In this document: piece by piece, positions 43,604 through 51,844 of the stretch
How positions within the stretch are numbered: position 1 is the stretch's first letter
Layout of the letters: each line of letters starts with the position of its first letter
Translations under genes and position numbers: made by a program
Assembly: GCA_031277615.1 (NCBI GenBank)
Contig: JAITMC010000034.1
Coordinates: 62,001 to 126,000 of the forward strand
Direction: 5' to 3'
Origin: Chryseobacterium sp.
Lineage (GTDB): Bacteria; Bacteroidota; Bacteroidia; Flavobacteriales; Weeksellaceae
DNA: 64,000 bases
Notes under the pieces: model-generated
The model's database searches: none
Told to the model about the DNA's origin: nothing
The model's input: the letters and a program-made list of their open reading frames with translations, nothing else

Positions 43604-44491
43604 TTACTTAAGATGTTTGAATTCTTCTGCAGAAATTTCTCCGGACTGGATCTTTCTGAGCTCATCCATATACTTGCTCATATAAGCATCGATCTCCGGA
43701 TTCTGGGCATTTTTCCCCATTTTATACGTTCCGCTCAGAACTCCCTGGTAATAATAGAAGAAGTTATAATCAAAGTTGGAAGCCGTAAGGTCATACTGTC
43801 CCAGAAGGAAACCTAAACGCACCGCAGATCTTCTCTGAGCCGGTGTTCCGTGATGCCCCGGGCTTGAGGTCTGATAATCACCGATGCTCTGTGCAAATTC
43901 ATAGGCTGCAGCAATTTCGGTAAAGTTGGTTTTGTTGTAGCCGTTAGGTCTTCTCAGATAATATCCGGCAAATCCGTCCGCTTCCAGCTCGTTAGGCCTG
44001 GCCGTTGATTCGCTTACAGAAGGCAGTCCGAATATATACTGAAGCTGATGTCCGTATTCATGAGCGAGTATCATGGCATTTACAATGTCACCGCCTTTGT
44101 TTTTGGCATCATAATAAATAGCATACCCGTAATAGATCTTTCCTGTAGAGTAAGAAATCGCATTGTAGGTGGAGTTGAAGTTGGAAGGATCATCTACAAA
44201 ACGCAGGGTGGGACTGGTTTTTCCCCACAGACCGGCAATTTTGGTCATCTGGGCATTCATGAAGTTGGTGTCTGTAGAATTTTGAAGGGCTGTTTTCAGT
44301 ACGGATGATGAAGTCCAGTACTGATCTACATAATAGCAGGTCTTCTCAAGTTCTCCGGGCTGTTCAATTCTTGAAGCCTGGGTCTGAGCTTCCGGAAGAA
44401 CGGATTCTTCCGTCTGGTCGTCACGGCATCCTGTGAGCGAGAATGCTGCAATAGCTCCTGCAAGTAGACAGGAATTAAAATTAAATTTCAT
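43604..44491 (-). CDS. Zinc metallopeptidase lipoprotein (neutral metallopeptidase/YpfJ-like)
   Basis: 295 residues. Lipobox LTGC predicts lipidation at C22. Zinc site H144-E-Y-G-H148 with the third ligand probably E170 in NELEADGFAG, a pattern of the 'neutral zinc metallopeptidase' group and some M48-like enzymes. Loop TSSPGHHGTPAQRR is the other conserved patch (GTHGTP-type). Likely a surface or periplasmic protease; no substrate known. Single gene with its own terminator. Confidence 0.85.
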   Translation of the reverse strand: MKFNFNSCLLAGAIAAFSLTGCRDDQTEESVLPEAQTQASRIEQPGELEKTCYYVDQYWTSSSVLKTALQNSTDTNFMNAQMTKIAGLWGKTSPTLRFVDDPSNFNSTYNAISYSTGKIYYGYAIYYDAKNKGGDIVNAMILAHEYGHQLQYIFGLPSVSESTARPNELEADGFAGYYLRRPNGYNKTNFTEIAAAYEFAQSIGDYQTSSPGHHGTPAQRRSAVRLGFLLGQYDLTASNFDYNFFYYYQGVLSGTYKMGKNAQNPEIDAYMSKYMDELRKIQSGEISAEEFKHLK

Positions 44492-44637
44492 ATAAAATTG
44501 TTTTTGGTGAAAACGAAGGTATGAAATTATACTTTAATTATAAGCACTTTAGTGTTAAAAATTATTCAAAGCATAGTGAAATGATTTTAGGCTAAAAAAA
44601 TAGGGGATTGATTGTAAGTTATTTAGAAATTTATTCT

Positions 44638-44645
44638 TATATTTG
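44638..44645 (+). promoter_or_regulatory. Promoter for rplU-rpmA
   Basis: TATATTTG (-7 box) with a TTG at 44612-44614 upstream (23-base spacer, at the edge of the reported 17-23). The ATG follows after 31 bases. Typical Bacteroidetes ribosomal-protein promoter. Confidence 0.65.
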
Positions 44646-44676
44646 CACCTCGAAATAACTAAAAATTTTATAAACA

Positions 44677-45255
44677 ATGTTTGCAATTGTAGAAATAGCA
44701 GGGCTTCAATACAAAGTTGAGCAAGACCAGAAGTTGTTTGTAAACCGTTTAAAAGGAGACAAAGGAGGAAAAGTTTCTTTCGATAAAGTACTTCTTACTG
44801 TAAACGGTGCAATCACTGTAGGCGCCCCAGCTGTAAGCGGAATCACTGTGGAAGCAGAGATCCTAGACCACGTAAAAGCTGATAAAGTAATCGTTTTCAA
44901 AAAGAAAAGAAGAAAAGGTTACAAAGTGAAAAACGGTCACAGACAATCTTTAACTCAAATCGTAATCACTGGTATTACAGGATTTGAAGGTGGAGCTAAA
45001 AAAGCTGCTGCTAAAAAAGAAACTGTGAAAGGTGAAGTTCTTTCTGACAACGCAACTGTTAACTTTGGTGAAGATCACGAGCTGAACTATCACTTAAAGA
45101 AAAACAACTTGTCTCAGTCTAAAGAGAACAGAGAAACTTTAATTACTTTAGGTAAAGCAGTTAAAGTTGAATTAGAGAAGAATGTTCTTACCCATGAAGA
45201 AGTAGATGCTGCTATCATCAAGAACATTGATCAATTTAAAGCACTTAATAAATAA
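44677..45255 (+). CDS. rplU: 50S ribosomal protein L21 with C-terminal extension
   Basis: 192 residues; normal L21 is about 103. The first ~103 residues are a clear L21 (FAIVEIAGLQYKVEQDQK, then KKKRRKGYKVKNGHRQSLTQ). The remaining ~90 form an Ala/Lys linker (KKAAAKKE) and a second, mostly helical domain ending NIDQFKALNK. Extended L21 proteins occur in Bacteroidetes; the role of the tail is not known to me. Twelve bases separate it from rpmA. Confidence 0.95.
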   Translation: MFAIVEIAGLQYKVEQDQKLFVNRLKGDKGGKVSFDKVLLTVNGAITVGAPAVSGITVEAEILDHVKADKVIVFKKKRRKGYKVKNGHRQSLTQIVITGITGFEGGAKKAAAKKETVKGEVLSDNATVNFGEDHELNYHLKKNNLSQSKENRETLITLGKAVKVELEKNVLTHEEVDAAIIKNIDQFKALNK

Positions 45256-45267
45256 TCCAGTAATAAA

Positions 45268-45525
45268 ATGGCACACAAGAAAGGAGTCGGTAGTTCCAAG
45301 AACGGTAGAGAGTCTCACTCTAAAAGATTAGGTGTGAAGATTTTCGGAGGACAAGAAGCTATTGCCGGAAATATTATTGTTAGACAAAGAGGTACTCAGC
45401 ATCACCCAGGTGATAACGTGGGAATCGGTAAAGATCACACTTTGTTCGCACTAGTAGACGGTAAAGTAGTTTTCAGAAAGAAAGCAAACAACAGATCTTT
45501 TGTATCTGTAGAGCCGAACGCATAA
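45268..45525 (+). CDS. rpmA: 50S ribosomal protein L27
   Basis: 85 residues, beginning [16 protein letters not shown], the conserved N-terminus that reaches the peptidyl-transferase centre; the N-terminal extension cleaved in Firmicutes is absent. [23 protein letters not shown] is the family signature region. Cotranscribed with rplU and closed by a good terminator. Confidence 0.98.
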   Translation: MAHKKGVGSSKNGRESHSKRLGVKIFGGQEAIAGNIIVRQRGTQHHPGDNVGIGKDHTLFALVDGKVVFRKKANNRSFVSVEPNA

Positions 45526-45547
45526 TTAAAAGCGTTTTATAAAAATT

Positions 45548-45575
45548 AAACCTCAGCTGATGCTGAGGTTTTTTT
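45548..45575 (+). terminator. Terminator of rplU-rpmA
   Basis: AAACCTCAGC, loop TGAT, GCTGAGGTTT, then TTTTTA. Confidence 0.95.
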
Positions 45576-45628
45576 ATGTCCCAAAGTTAAAAAATATCTA
45601 TGATATTCTATTGTTGGTGAAATATTTT

Positions 45629-45690
45629 TATATTTGTTAATCATCAGATACCAAATCCATTGCGGAAGCCGAAAAGCATAAAGAGTAGGC
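45629..45690 (+). promoter_or_regulatory. Promoter box and conserved leader of double-glycine peptide 2
   Basis: TATATTTG at 45629-45636 fits TAnnTTTG. The leader then carries a 31-nt element at 45660-45690 (core AGCCGAAAAGCATA, ending AGAGTAGGC) which recurs before peptide 3 with three changes. The element ends 23 bases before the ATG. Confidence 0.65.
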
Positions 45691-45713
45691 AGCAGATTAA
45701 AATCAAAATAACT

Positions 45714-45881
45714 ATGAAAAATTTGAAAAAACTAACCAAAAGAGAATTGAGAATGATCGGTGGCGGAGCTTTGCTTTGCCCGGCTCCGGCCACTACCTGC
45801 GCAGAATGGTGTACGTGGACAGCAGACCAGAGACGCCGATGCAGAAATATGGTTATGGATCCGGAGCCATGCGGATGTTAA
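45714..45881 (+). CDS. Double-glycine leader 'bacteriocin-like' peptide, copy 2
   Basis: 55 residues from the ATG at 45714; a longer in-frame reading would start at a TTG at 45660 inside the conserved RNA element and is rejected. Leader MKNLKKLTKRELRMIGGG, cleavage expected after the GG at 16-17 or 17-18. The mature part is rich in Cys (six: 22, 29, 33, 43, 53, 55), Pro and Arg, ending PCGC, enough for three disulfides. Followed 173 bp later by a sister gene. Export by a C39-peptidase ABC transporter is expected, but none is in the window. Confidence 0.85.
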   Translation: MKNLKKLTKRELRMIGGGALLCPAPATTCAEWCTWTADQRRRCRNMVMDPEPCGC

Positions 45882-45980
45882 TATAAACAACATTATTGAA
45901 TCATAAATCCTGGCTTTGGCTGGGATTTTTTGTATGTAAGTGTAATTTATTTTAAAAATCTGCGTTATTTTAAAATAAAT

Positions 45981-46035
45981 TATATTTGTTACAGGATCAA
46001 TTCCTTGCGATAGCCGAAAAGCATACAGAGTAGGC
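45981..46035 (+). promoter_or_regulatory. Promoter box and conserved leader of double-glycine peptide 3
   Basis: TATATTTG at 45981-45988, then the second copy of the 31-nt element at 46005-46035 (28 of 31 identical to 45660-45690), ending 19 bases before the ATG at 46055. Confidence 0.65.
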
Positions 46036-46054
46036 CAACCCAATCCACATCAGT

Positions 46055-46222
46055 ATGAAAAATTTGAAAAAATTATCAAAAAAGCAGCTGAAATCCATTT
46101 CTGGTGGTTTCGACTGCAGAAAACTGACCGACGAGCAATATTGTGCAATACCCCCGGCTCAGCGTCCGTTCTGCCAATATCCGCAAACATTAGTTCCTCG
46201 CTGCAACGACAACGAGATGTAA
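46055..46222 (+). CDS. Double-glycine leader 'bacteriocin-like' peptide, copy 3
   Basis: 55 residues. Leader MKNLKKLSKKQLKSISGG is nearly that of copies 1 and 2, with cleavage predicted after G18. The mature part has four cysteines at strikingly even spacing (21, 30, 40, 50), which would allow two disulfides, and is rich in Pro and Gln. Its mature sequence is unlike copy 2, while promoter, leader RNA and signal are alike: the pattern of a cassette with a diversified cargo. A strong terminator follows 20 bp later. Confidence 0.85.
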   Translation: MKNLKKLSKKQLKSISGGFDCRKLTDEQYCAIPPAQRPFCQYPQTLVPRCNDNEM

Positions 46223-46242
46223 TTAAAAGATTGAAATCAAAA

Positions 46243-46273
46243 AGAAACACCCTCCGGAAAGAGGGTGTTTTTA
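46243..46273 (+). terminator. Terminator of the double-glycine peptide genes
   Basis: AAACACCCTC, loop CGGAAA, GAGGGTGTTT, then TT. Perfect 10-bp stem. Confidence 0.92.
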
Positions 46274-46276
46274 TTA

Positions 46277-46330
46277 TTAGAATCCTGTTTGAAAACCAGA
46301 TTTTATGTCGACCGTTGAAATATCCTGCCT
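46277..46330 (-). pseudogene. C-terminal relic of a DUF5686-like barrel gene
   Basis: The reverse strand reads RQDISTVDIKSGFQTGF then stop. This lines up with the end of the DUF5686 protein encoded 1.1 kb away, RPGISTFGVKAGFQVGF, also directly before its stop (11 of 17 identical by eye). Upstream of codon 1 the frame is broken by a TAA, so only the last strand of the barrel is left. It sits between the peptide terminator and the T9SS cargo gene. Confidence 0.6.
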
Positions 46331-46360
46331 TTAGTTGGTTTACAGAATTCCGGAATTCTT

Positions 46361-47185
46361 TTATTTCTTAATGAATTTTGAAGTCGAAGTGGTTCCGTTT
46401 GGATTTCTGACGGTAATAAAATATACTCCAGGCTTTAAATACTCCACAGAAACCTGATTACCGGAAATCTCTTCCGTTTTAATAATCCTTCCGGAAGTAT
46501 CATGAATACTAATCCCTGTTATTTTGTCTTTGGAACTAATGTTTAAAATGCTGCTTACCGGATTAGGGGATATTTTCAGCTGGAAAGCTTCACTGGCTAC
46601 CTCAGAAACTCCCAGTGATGAAGAAGTCACTTTGAGGTTATCTACATCTAGTCCATAACCGTAGTCTGCGACCCCTTCTAATGCGATCTGATAGGTTGCT
46701 GAAGGATTAGGCAGGTTGATGACCCCGGAATTAATCCAGGTAGGAACATTGGAGTCAAATGAGGAAATGAGCGTCCATTCGCCGGAAGATGAAGTTCTGT
46801 AATAGATATTCAAAACATTCTGATCCTCATCCCATGCCATATTTCTGTAATAAAAATCCAGTGTAGGATTGGAGATCCCGGACAGATCCATTACAGGGCT
46901 GATGAATCTTGCTACTGCATCTCTGCTGTGCGATCTGGTGTCGAAAACAGCCATTTGAGAACCTTGGTATGCTCCGGACGAACCAAAGTATCCTACGCTG
47001 GTACTGCTTTTTATACTCCAGAACAATCCGCTTGGTACAGAGCTGTTGGTTCCTGTAATGTATTCACAAACCCATTGTGTGGAAGTGGGTGAAGAGGTTT
47101 CAAATGTTTCAGTCCAGGGAAATGTAGTTACCTGTGCGTTAATGACAGTAGTGGTAAACATTAAAGAGTAGAGTAATTTTTTCAT
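46361..47185 (-). CDS. Secreted protein with T9SS type A sorting domain
   Basis: 274 residues. Signal peptide MKKLLYSLMFTTTVINAQ; a central jelly-roll-like domain (FPWTETFETSS ... LDFYYRNMAWDEDQNVLNIYYRTS ... DYGYGLDVDNLKV) of the MAM/choice-of-anchor type; then the T9SS C-terminal domain (ISPNPVSSILNISSKDKI, IKTEEISGNQVSVEYLKPGVYFITV, TSKFIKK). The tail directs export by the type IX system and attachment to the surface. Ligand unknown; carbohydrate or protein binding is likely for such domains. Confidence 0.92.
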   Translation of the reverse strand: MKKLLYSLMFTTTVINAQVTTFPWTETFETSSPTSTQWVCEYITGTNSSVPSGLFWSIKSSTSVGYFGSSGAYQGSQMAVFDTRSHSRDAVARFISPVMDLSGISNPTLDFYYRNMAWDEDQNVLNIYYRTSSSGEWTLISSFDSNVPTWINSGVINLPNPSATYQIALEGVADYGYGLDVDNLKVTSSSLGVSEVASEAFQLKISPNPVSSILNISSKDKITGISIHDTSGRIIKTEEISGNQVSVEYLKPGVYFITVRNPNGTTSTSKFIKK

Positions 47186-47341
47186 ATAAAAGTTTTAATA
47201 TTTTCCACTAAGTTATTAAATTTTATTAATATTATAATTTTATGGTTATTTTTTTGTTAAATTTATTTATTATTAGTAATATTTTAATTAAAAATTTATT
47301 TTTAAAATTGCTCTGTATGTTTAATGGATCGTTTTTTAATC

Positions 47342-47388
47342 AAAAAAATGACCCGCAACTGAAACAAAGTTGCGGGTCATTCTTTTTT
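47342..47388 (-). terminator. Terminator of the DUF5686 gene
   Basis: AATGACCCGCAACT pairs with AGTTGCGGGTCATT round GAAACAA, with T-runs on both sides; six bases from the stop at 47394. Confidence 0.95.
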
Positions 47389-47393
47389 ATCAT

Positions 47394-49922
47394 TTAAAAT
47401 CCTACCTGGAATCCAGCTTTCACACCGAATGTTGAAATACCGGGCCGGTCGAGGTAATTTCCTCTCCAGTTAAAATCAACCCTGAAGATCCTTAAATTTC
47501 CGAATCCGATATTTTCAATACCGAAACCATATTCAAAATAGATTTGTTCGCTGGGTGCTGAATATTTGAATCCTTCCACATTGATCGCTTTAGAAGCGTC
47601 ACTCAAGGTTCCGTAAGCTCCCCGGATGAAGGCAATTTCCCTCAGCTTCAGCTTTTTGATCAGAGGAATGAAAGAAAGGATCTTGCCGTTAAAATGATGC
47701 TCCAGATGAAGGGTTGAGTAAGTATCTGCTACAAACTCATAATAATTAAGCTGGGCAAAAGTATTCGGAGCGAGGCTGTAAGACTGGTTTCCCGGAATCA
47801 CATTCTGCAATGCAAGAGGAAGCGTGTCAAAGGTTTTTCCGGCCTCAAAGCTTAACAATGTTTTACCCCAGCTTCCGAGAAGGATGGGTTTGTAGAACAT
47901 AAACTGAAGCTTATTGTAGTTATAATCTGCGTTGAAGAGTCCTTCAATACCTCTGGTGTATTTTAAAATGATGGTAGGAGCCAAAGTGCCGTGCTCATAA
48001 CGGTCTACTCCGGTTTGGGAGAACTTGGCACCAGGTCTCGCGATAAGGCTGAGGGTAACGTGTGAGTCATTAAGCGTTTTCCTCAAATTGCCGTCACGGT
48101 AATACATCAGGCTGAACTTGTCAGGATTGGCAGATTTGATGCTTTGTAAAGTCCCGTCTATTCTTACCTGGAAATTTTTCCACGGTTCAATAGAGGCAAA
48201 AATATTGGTTTTATTAATAGAGCTTAATGAAGCGTTTTCTCCTCGTGCAAAGATGGTGGAAGAAGCAAAAGTTCTGGCCATAATCCCGTCGTCGTTGGTA
48301 AGCTGTACTCCAAGCTGCTCAATATCTCTTTTGGTTCCGGCTCCGATCATGAAACGGTTGACCCTGTTGAACATATATCTTGCTTCGGCTCCGTATTTCA
48401 CCTGCTGGTCCTTGAATCCGTAAGCGGTATAAAACTGGATTCTCCAGGGATCGTTCTGTCCGAAGTAGGTTCTGGCTCCCAGTCTTATTCTGTCGCCCTC
48501 CACTTCGTTCTTTCCGTAGATAGAGAAAATAGGACCGATATCAATCCCTTTAAAAGCGTTGTAGTATCCGGAGGCAAGGGTTTCGTACAATTTAACGATA
48601 CGGTTGAATTTTGGAGTCTTTTGAAGCTTATCTAGCATTTCGTACACTCCCTGTTCGGATTTTGATAATGAATCCGGTCTTGCTTTTACCCAATAGGCAT
48701 CATCTTTATCCACAAACCGGTCATCATATTCCTCTTCTTTGCGGGTGAAAACACTGGCTTCAAGGGGTTTATTGAATTCGTAATTGGAATAATCCACCGA
48801 CCTTTTTGCAAGAATGCTTTTAGATGTTTTTTTCTTTGAAAAAGGAGTCAGTTCTATTTCTGTAACAAATTTCTTGGGAAGAAAGGTGTTTTCATCAGGA
48901 TTGTCATATTCCAGCTCTGTGGAAATTCCGTTGATAAAGTTCACATTGATCTTCTGGGTTGATTTTAAGGTAGCCCCCAGAACGGCATAGCTGTCCGTAT
49001 CAATATAAAGGTAGCCCTGAAATGCCAGAACATCTTTTCTTTTCGGCTGATATCTTATTTTATAAGCATTTTCGCCCCGGATATCAATCGTGTCAACCAG
49101 ATTGTAGTCATAGGTGCTGAATCCTTCTGATCCAACGGGGCTTTGGAATCCCATATCAAAATAATTCAGTGTATTGTCATAAATATTGATATCCCGGTAA
49201 AGATTTTTAGCCGTAATCGTGATCACCTGGTTGTCCTGGAATCCTGAAGTTTTCTGAGCGACCAGCATTCTTTTGGTTCTTTTCCCCGGTTTGTTTTCTC
49301 CGAAGTTTTCATAAATCGATTCGTTCAGGAAAATAGGAAGGCCAATTTTTCCGCTGGCTGTGGAATCTGCATAATCGAAAATAAAATCAAGCTTATTGAA
49401 GATTTTTTTCTTCATGAAGGTACTGTCCAGATTGTTGGCATCAAACTGAATTTTTTCGTATTCTTTATAGGTGTAGGTATCAAATTTATCTAAACCGTTG
49501 TTTCTTTTCCTCTTCCATACTTCCTGCATAATTGCGTATGCCGGATTTTCTTTCTTGTTCTTGTATTTAGGTTTTGCATTATTGATGACGATTTCATCAA
49601 TAGAGCTTACTTTTTCCTGCGAAAGCTTTACCAATATATTTCCTGCATTGTCTGCCGTGGGAAAAATAGTTTCCGGTGAATAACTTTTTTTGGAAAATCT
49701 TAGTCTGTAAATAATACTGTCGGATTGAATACTGAAACTTCCGCTAGAAGTTGTCAAAGTGGGGGTACTGTTTTCATTAACGAAAATGTCAACACCGGAA
49801 ATTTCCCTGTTGGTTTTGGCGTCAACGATCCTCCCGCCGGCCGTATTTTGGGCATGTGCAAGAAAGGAAAGAAAAAACAGAAAAAGCAGATTACAATATT
49901 TGGAGTTTTTGTGTAACATCAT
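47394..49922 (-). CDS. DUF5686 outer-membrane protein with carboxypeptidase-regulatory-like domain
   Basis: 842 residues. Signal peptide about 1-25 (LLFLFFLSFLAHAQ); an Ig-like carboxypeptidase regulatory domain at about 28-110 (GGRIVDAKTNREISGVDIFV); a DUF5686 body with SSIDEIVINNAKP and PAYAIMQEVWKRKRNN; a C-terminal 12-16-strand barrel ending GFQVGF. Single-subunit surface protein found across Bacteroidetes; function unknown. Two Met codons at the start (49922, 49919) are equivalent. Confidence 0.9.
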   Translation of the reverse strand: MMLHKNSKYCNLLFLFFLSFLAHAQNTAGGRIVDAKTNREISGVDIFVNENSTPTLTTSSGSFSIQSDSIIYRLRFSKKSYSPETIFPTADNAGNILVKLSQEKVSSIDEIVINNAKPKYKNKKENPAYAIMQEVWKRKRNNGLDKFDTYTYKEYEKIQFDANNLDSTFMKKKIFNKLDFIFDYADSTASGKIGLPIFLNESIYENFGENKPGKRTKRMLVAQKTSGFQDNQVITITAKNLYRDINIYDNTLNYFDMGFQSPVGSEGFSTYDYNLVDTIDIRGENAYKIRYQPKRKDVLAFQGYLYIDTDSYAVLGATLKSTQKINVNFINGISTELEYDNPDENTFLPKKFVTEIELTPFSKKKTSKSILAKRSVDYSNYEFNKPLEASVFTRKEEEYDDRFVDKDDAYWVKARPDSLSKSEQGVYEMLDKLQKTPKFNRIVKLYETLASGYYNAFKGIDIGPIFSIYGKNEVEGDRIRLGARTYFGQNDPWRIQFYTAYGFKDQQVKYGAEARYMFNRVNRFMIGAGTKRDIEQLGVQLTNDDGIMARTFASSTIFARGENASLSSINKTNIFASIEPWKNFQVRIDGTLQSIKSANPDKFSLMYYRDGNLRKTLNDSHVTLSLIARPGAKFSQTGVDRYEHGTLAPTIILKYTRGIEGLFNADYNYNKLQFMFYKPILLGSWGKTLLSFEAGKTFDTLPLALQNVIPGNQSYSLAPNTFAQLNYYEFVADTYSTLHLEHHFNGKILSFIPLIKKLKLREIAFIRGAYGTLSDASKAINVEGFKYSAPSEQIYFEYGFGIENIGFGNLRIFRVDFNWRGNYLDRPGISTFGVKAGFQVGF

Positions 49923-50506
49923 TTGGTTCTTCAGGCAATTAGCATAAACAAAAAGCGTGCTGTTTATTAAAATAAGATCATAAATTTTAACGTTTTATGC
50001 GATTAATCACAAAACTACAAATGTAACGAAAATAATGCGATAAGATTGTGTGTCTTAAGAGGTTCTGTTTGAATGTTTATAACTATTATTTGAATCGGTC
50101 TTAATGATAGTTTTCCAGTTCTGGTGTGGATAAGTCTGTAAGCCCTTGAAATAAAGAAAAATAATCAACTCCAGTAAGTGTTGGTTACTATATTGGTACA
50201 AGGTTTTTGTGGATTAATCAAATCCTGTTATCGGGCTAATTCACATCTTATCCACGGCTTTTCAAGATCTTTTTGTGAGCAGTTCACACCTGATTCACAT
50301 CTTTTCCATGAGTTATCCATATGATTTTATAGGCTTTTAAACAGGTTATTAATCGGCTATTAACAGCATACTAATACGTTTTCCACAGGTTATCCACAAT
50401 TGCGCTTAAAATAACCATATAAATCCAACCGCTACTAAGGTTTCTGGGAAGAGAATGATTTAAGCTGAAGGATATCCTGATCATTAATCTAAGTACTTTA
50501 TTGATT
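49923..50506. other. Long non-coding stretch holding the candidate oriC
   Basis: About 580 bp without a supportable gene. Left part (49970-50060) is A+T-rich; the centre (50125-50398) has clustered DnaA boxes. Confidence 0.7.
50125..50398. other. Candidate chromosomal replication origin (DnaA-box cluster)
   Basis: Against the DnaA box TTATCCACA: perfect copies at 50125-50133 (minus) and 50390-50398 (plus); one-mismatch copies at 50208-50216 (minus), 50248-50256 (TTATCCACG), 50313-50321 (TTATCCATA) and 50379-50387 (TTTTCCACA). Six in 274 bp is far above chance. Two of them sit in a longer direct repeat with ATTCACATCTT ahead of the box (50239 and 50294 areas). The last two boxes are two bases apart. 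dnaA is not adjacent, which is usual in Bacteroidetes. Confidence 0.72.
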
Positions 50507-50641
50507 ATGAATTTTATGATTTCTGACGAGTTGCTGAACGGTTACGTAACTTATCAGGAAGAAAGTGAGCTTGAAAAAGAAGCCATTTCGATAGAGAAAC
50601 TTATCAGTAAAAGAGTTTCATTAGAATTGGAAAAACTATAA
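50507..50641 (+). CDS. Possible small coiled protein next to the oriC candidate
   Basis: 44 codons from ATG to TAA, reading as an acidic, Glu/Leu/Ser-rich helix (ELEKEAISIEKLISKRVSLE). No family recognised, no clear promoter; the amino-acid make-up is plausible for a coiled coil, but the length leaves real doubt. Confidence 0.35.
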   Translation: MNFMISDELLNGYVTYQEESELEKEAISIEKLISKRVSLELEKL

Positions 50642-50767
50642 CAGTCGTTTACCAGAATATTTTAAGAGTCTGGTAGGGTCTTTTGGGATAGAAGAATCAA
50701 TTAGATTAAAAATTGTTCGCCGAAATTTTAAGTTTTAAGAAAAACCGAACGGATTATTACAGGAGCA

Positions 50768-51532
50768 TTATCGGGGAGCTGCCAATGTTCCGTTTTGGGT
50801 TAAAATAACCTGGTCGTCTTTTTCTACTTCAAGGCTAACATCAGATCCGTTTTCTTCGGTAATGATATTTCTGTAAATTTTATAGATGTAATTTCCACTG
50901 GAAAAAGTAATGACATGGTTTCCGCCGCTTCCCAGAAAGTCCAGTTCTTCGTTGTTCAAAATAATATCAGGTTGCGAACTTTCTTTACAGCCTTTCTTCC
51001 AGGAAGCATATCTGTATTTCCCGTCAGGGAGCTCATCGATCCTGATCAGGTAGTGTTCTGTCTTTAATTTATAAACAGGTAGCTTGAATTTTTTTAACGA
51101 AGGATGTACGCTTTCTCTTTCCTTCTCGATCAGTTTCTTTCTTAAATTCTTTTCAAAAGAACTTTCGTAATTTACAGCTGTTATCTTTCCTTCATAGCTG
51201 TCTATCCATAAAGTGCCATTATCGAGCATAATTCCTCTCCAGCCAACTTCCGACCACTGTGATAGGGTTGAATGAGCAATCCTGTTGATGAGTATCTGAT
51301 CAAAAACTTCACCGAATCTTTGCTGAAACTCTTTTTTATTTTTAATCTCAGGAATCGGATATTCTCTCCGTAAAGGGTAATTGATGTGATTTGAAATATC
51401 AGCTCTGTTATTCTTTTTAAATAATGAAATAATATGGTTGATCTTTGCCTTTTTGGAGGCATCGAGGTCTGCGTTTTGGGCATAGCCCAAATGATACATC
51501 AGAACGATCAGAAACAGAAACCTGAATTTCAT
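50768..51532 (-). CDS. Secreted protein of unknown function
   Basis: 254 residues. Signal peptide about 1-19 (FLFLIVLMYHLGYAQ), no lipobox, no membrane segment after it. Middle region has SHINYPLRREYPIPEIKNK and WSEVGWRGIMLDNGTLWID, a pattern of small periplasmic proteins I cannot name; one cysteine (KKGCKES). Lys/Glu-rich throughout. Alone on its transcript as far as can be seen. Confidence 0.8.
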   Translation of the reverse strand: MKFRFLFLIVLMYHLGYAQNADLDASKKAKINHIISLFKKNNRADISNHINYPLRREYPIPEIKNKKEFQQRFGEVFDQILINRIAHSTLSQWSEVGWRGIMLDNGTLWIDSYEGKITAVNYESSFEKNLRKKLIEKERESVHPSLKKFKLPVYKLKTEHYLIRIDELPDGKYRYASWKKGCKESSQPDIILNNEELDFLGSGGNHVITFSSGNYIYKIYRNIITEENGSDVSLEVEKDDQVILTQNGTLAAPR

Positions 51533-51595
51533 GAAGTGGTTTTATCGGTAATACAGCAGTGAAATTACTGAAATAAATTTTTAATATAAATGTTT

Positions 51596-51784
51596 TTATC
51601 TGGATTTGTTTATAATTCCCTTTATGATCGTAAAAATATAGAATGCAAAGGCAGTAAAGTAAATGACAGCCAGCCCTGTATTCTTAAACCTCATATGCTC
51701 ACTGTCGAATTCCCGGTATAATGCCGCTCCTAATATAACGGCTAAAGCAATGGCGATAATGGATGGTCCTTTTCTGTTTTCCAT
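51596..51784 (-). CDS. Small two-helix membrane protein
   Basis: 62 residues from the ATG at 51784 (an upstream in-frame ATG at 51814 lies in the tRNA terminator region). Two hydrophobic stretches (about 6-23 and 37-56) parted by a polar loop YREFDSEHMRFKN. No family recognised. Confidence 0.6.
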   Translation of the reverse strand: MENRKGPSIIAIALAVILGAALYREFDSEHMRFKNTGLAVIYFTAFAFYIFTIIKGIINKSR

Positions 51785-51812
51785 GGTAGTATTGGTTTTA
51801 GTGTTTTTAAAC

Positions 51813-51843
51813 AAAAAAAGACCTACATTTCTGTAAGTCTTTT
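51813..51843 (-). terminator. Terminator of tRNA-Asn copy 1
   Basis: Reverse strand GACTTACA, loop GAAA, TGTAGGTC (8 bp, one G-U), then seven T. Confidence 0.9.
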
Positions 51844-51844
51844 G

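Noticed and set aside
45660-45713. Longer start (TTG at 45660) for peptide 2
   Set aside because: It would use the conserved RNA element as coding; the sister copy has a stop in that frame and the canonical MKNLKKL start follows.
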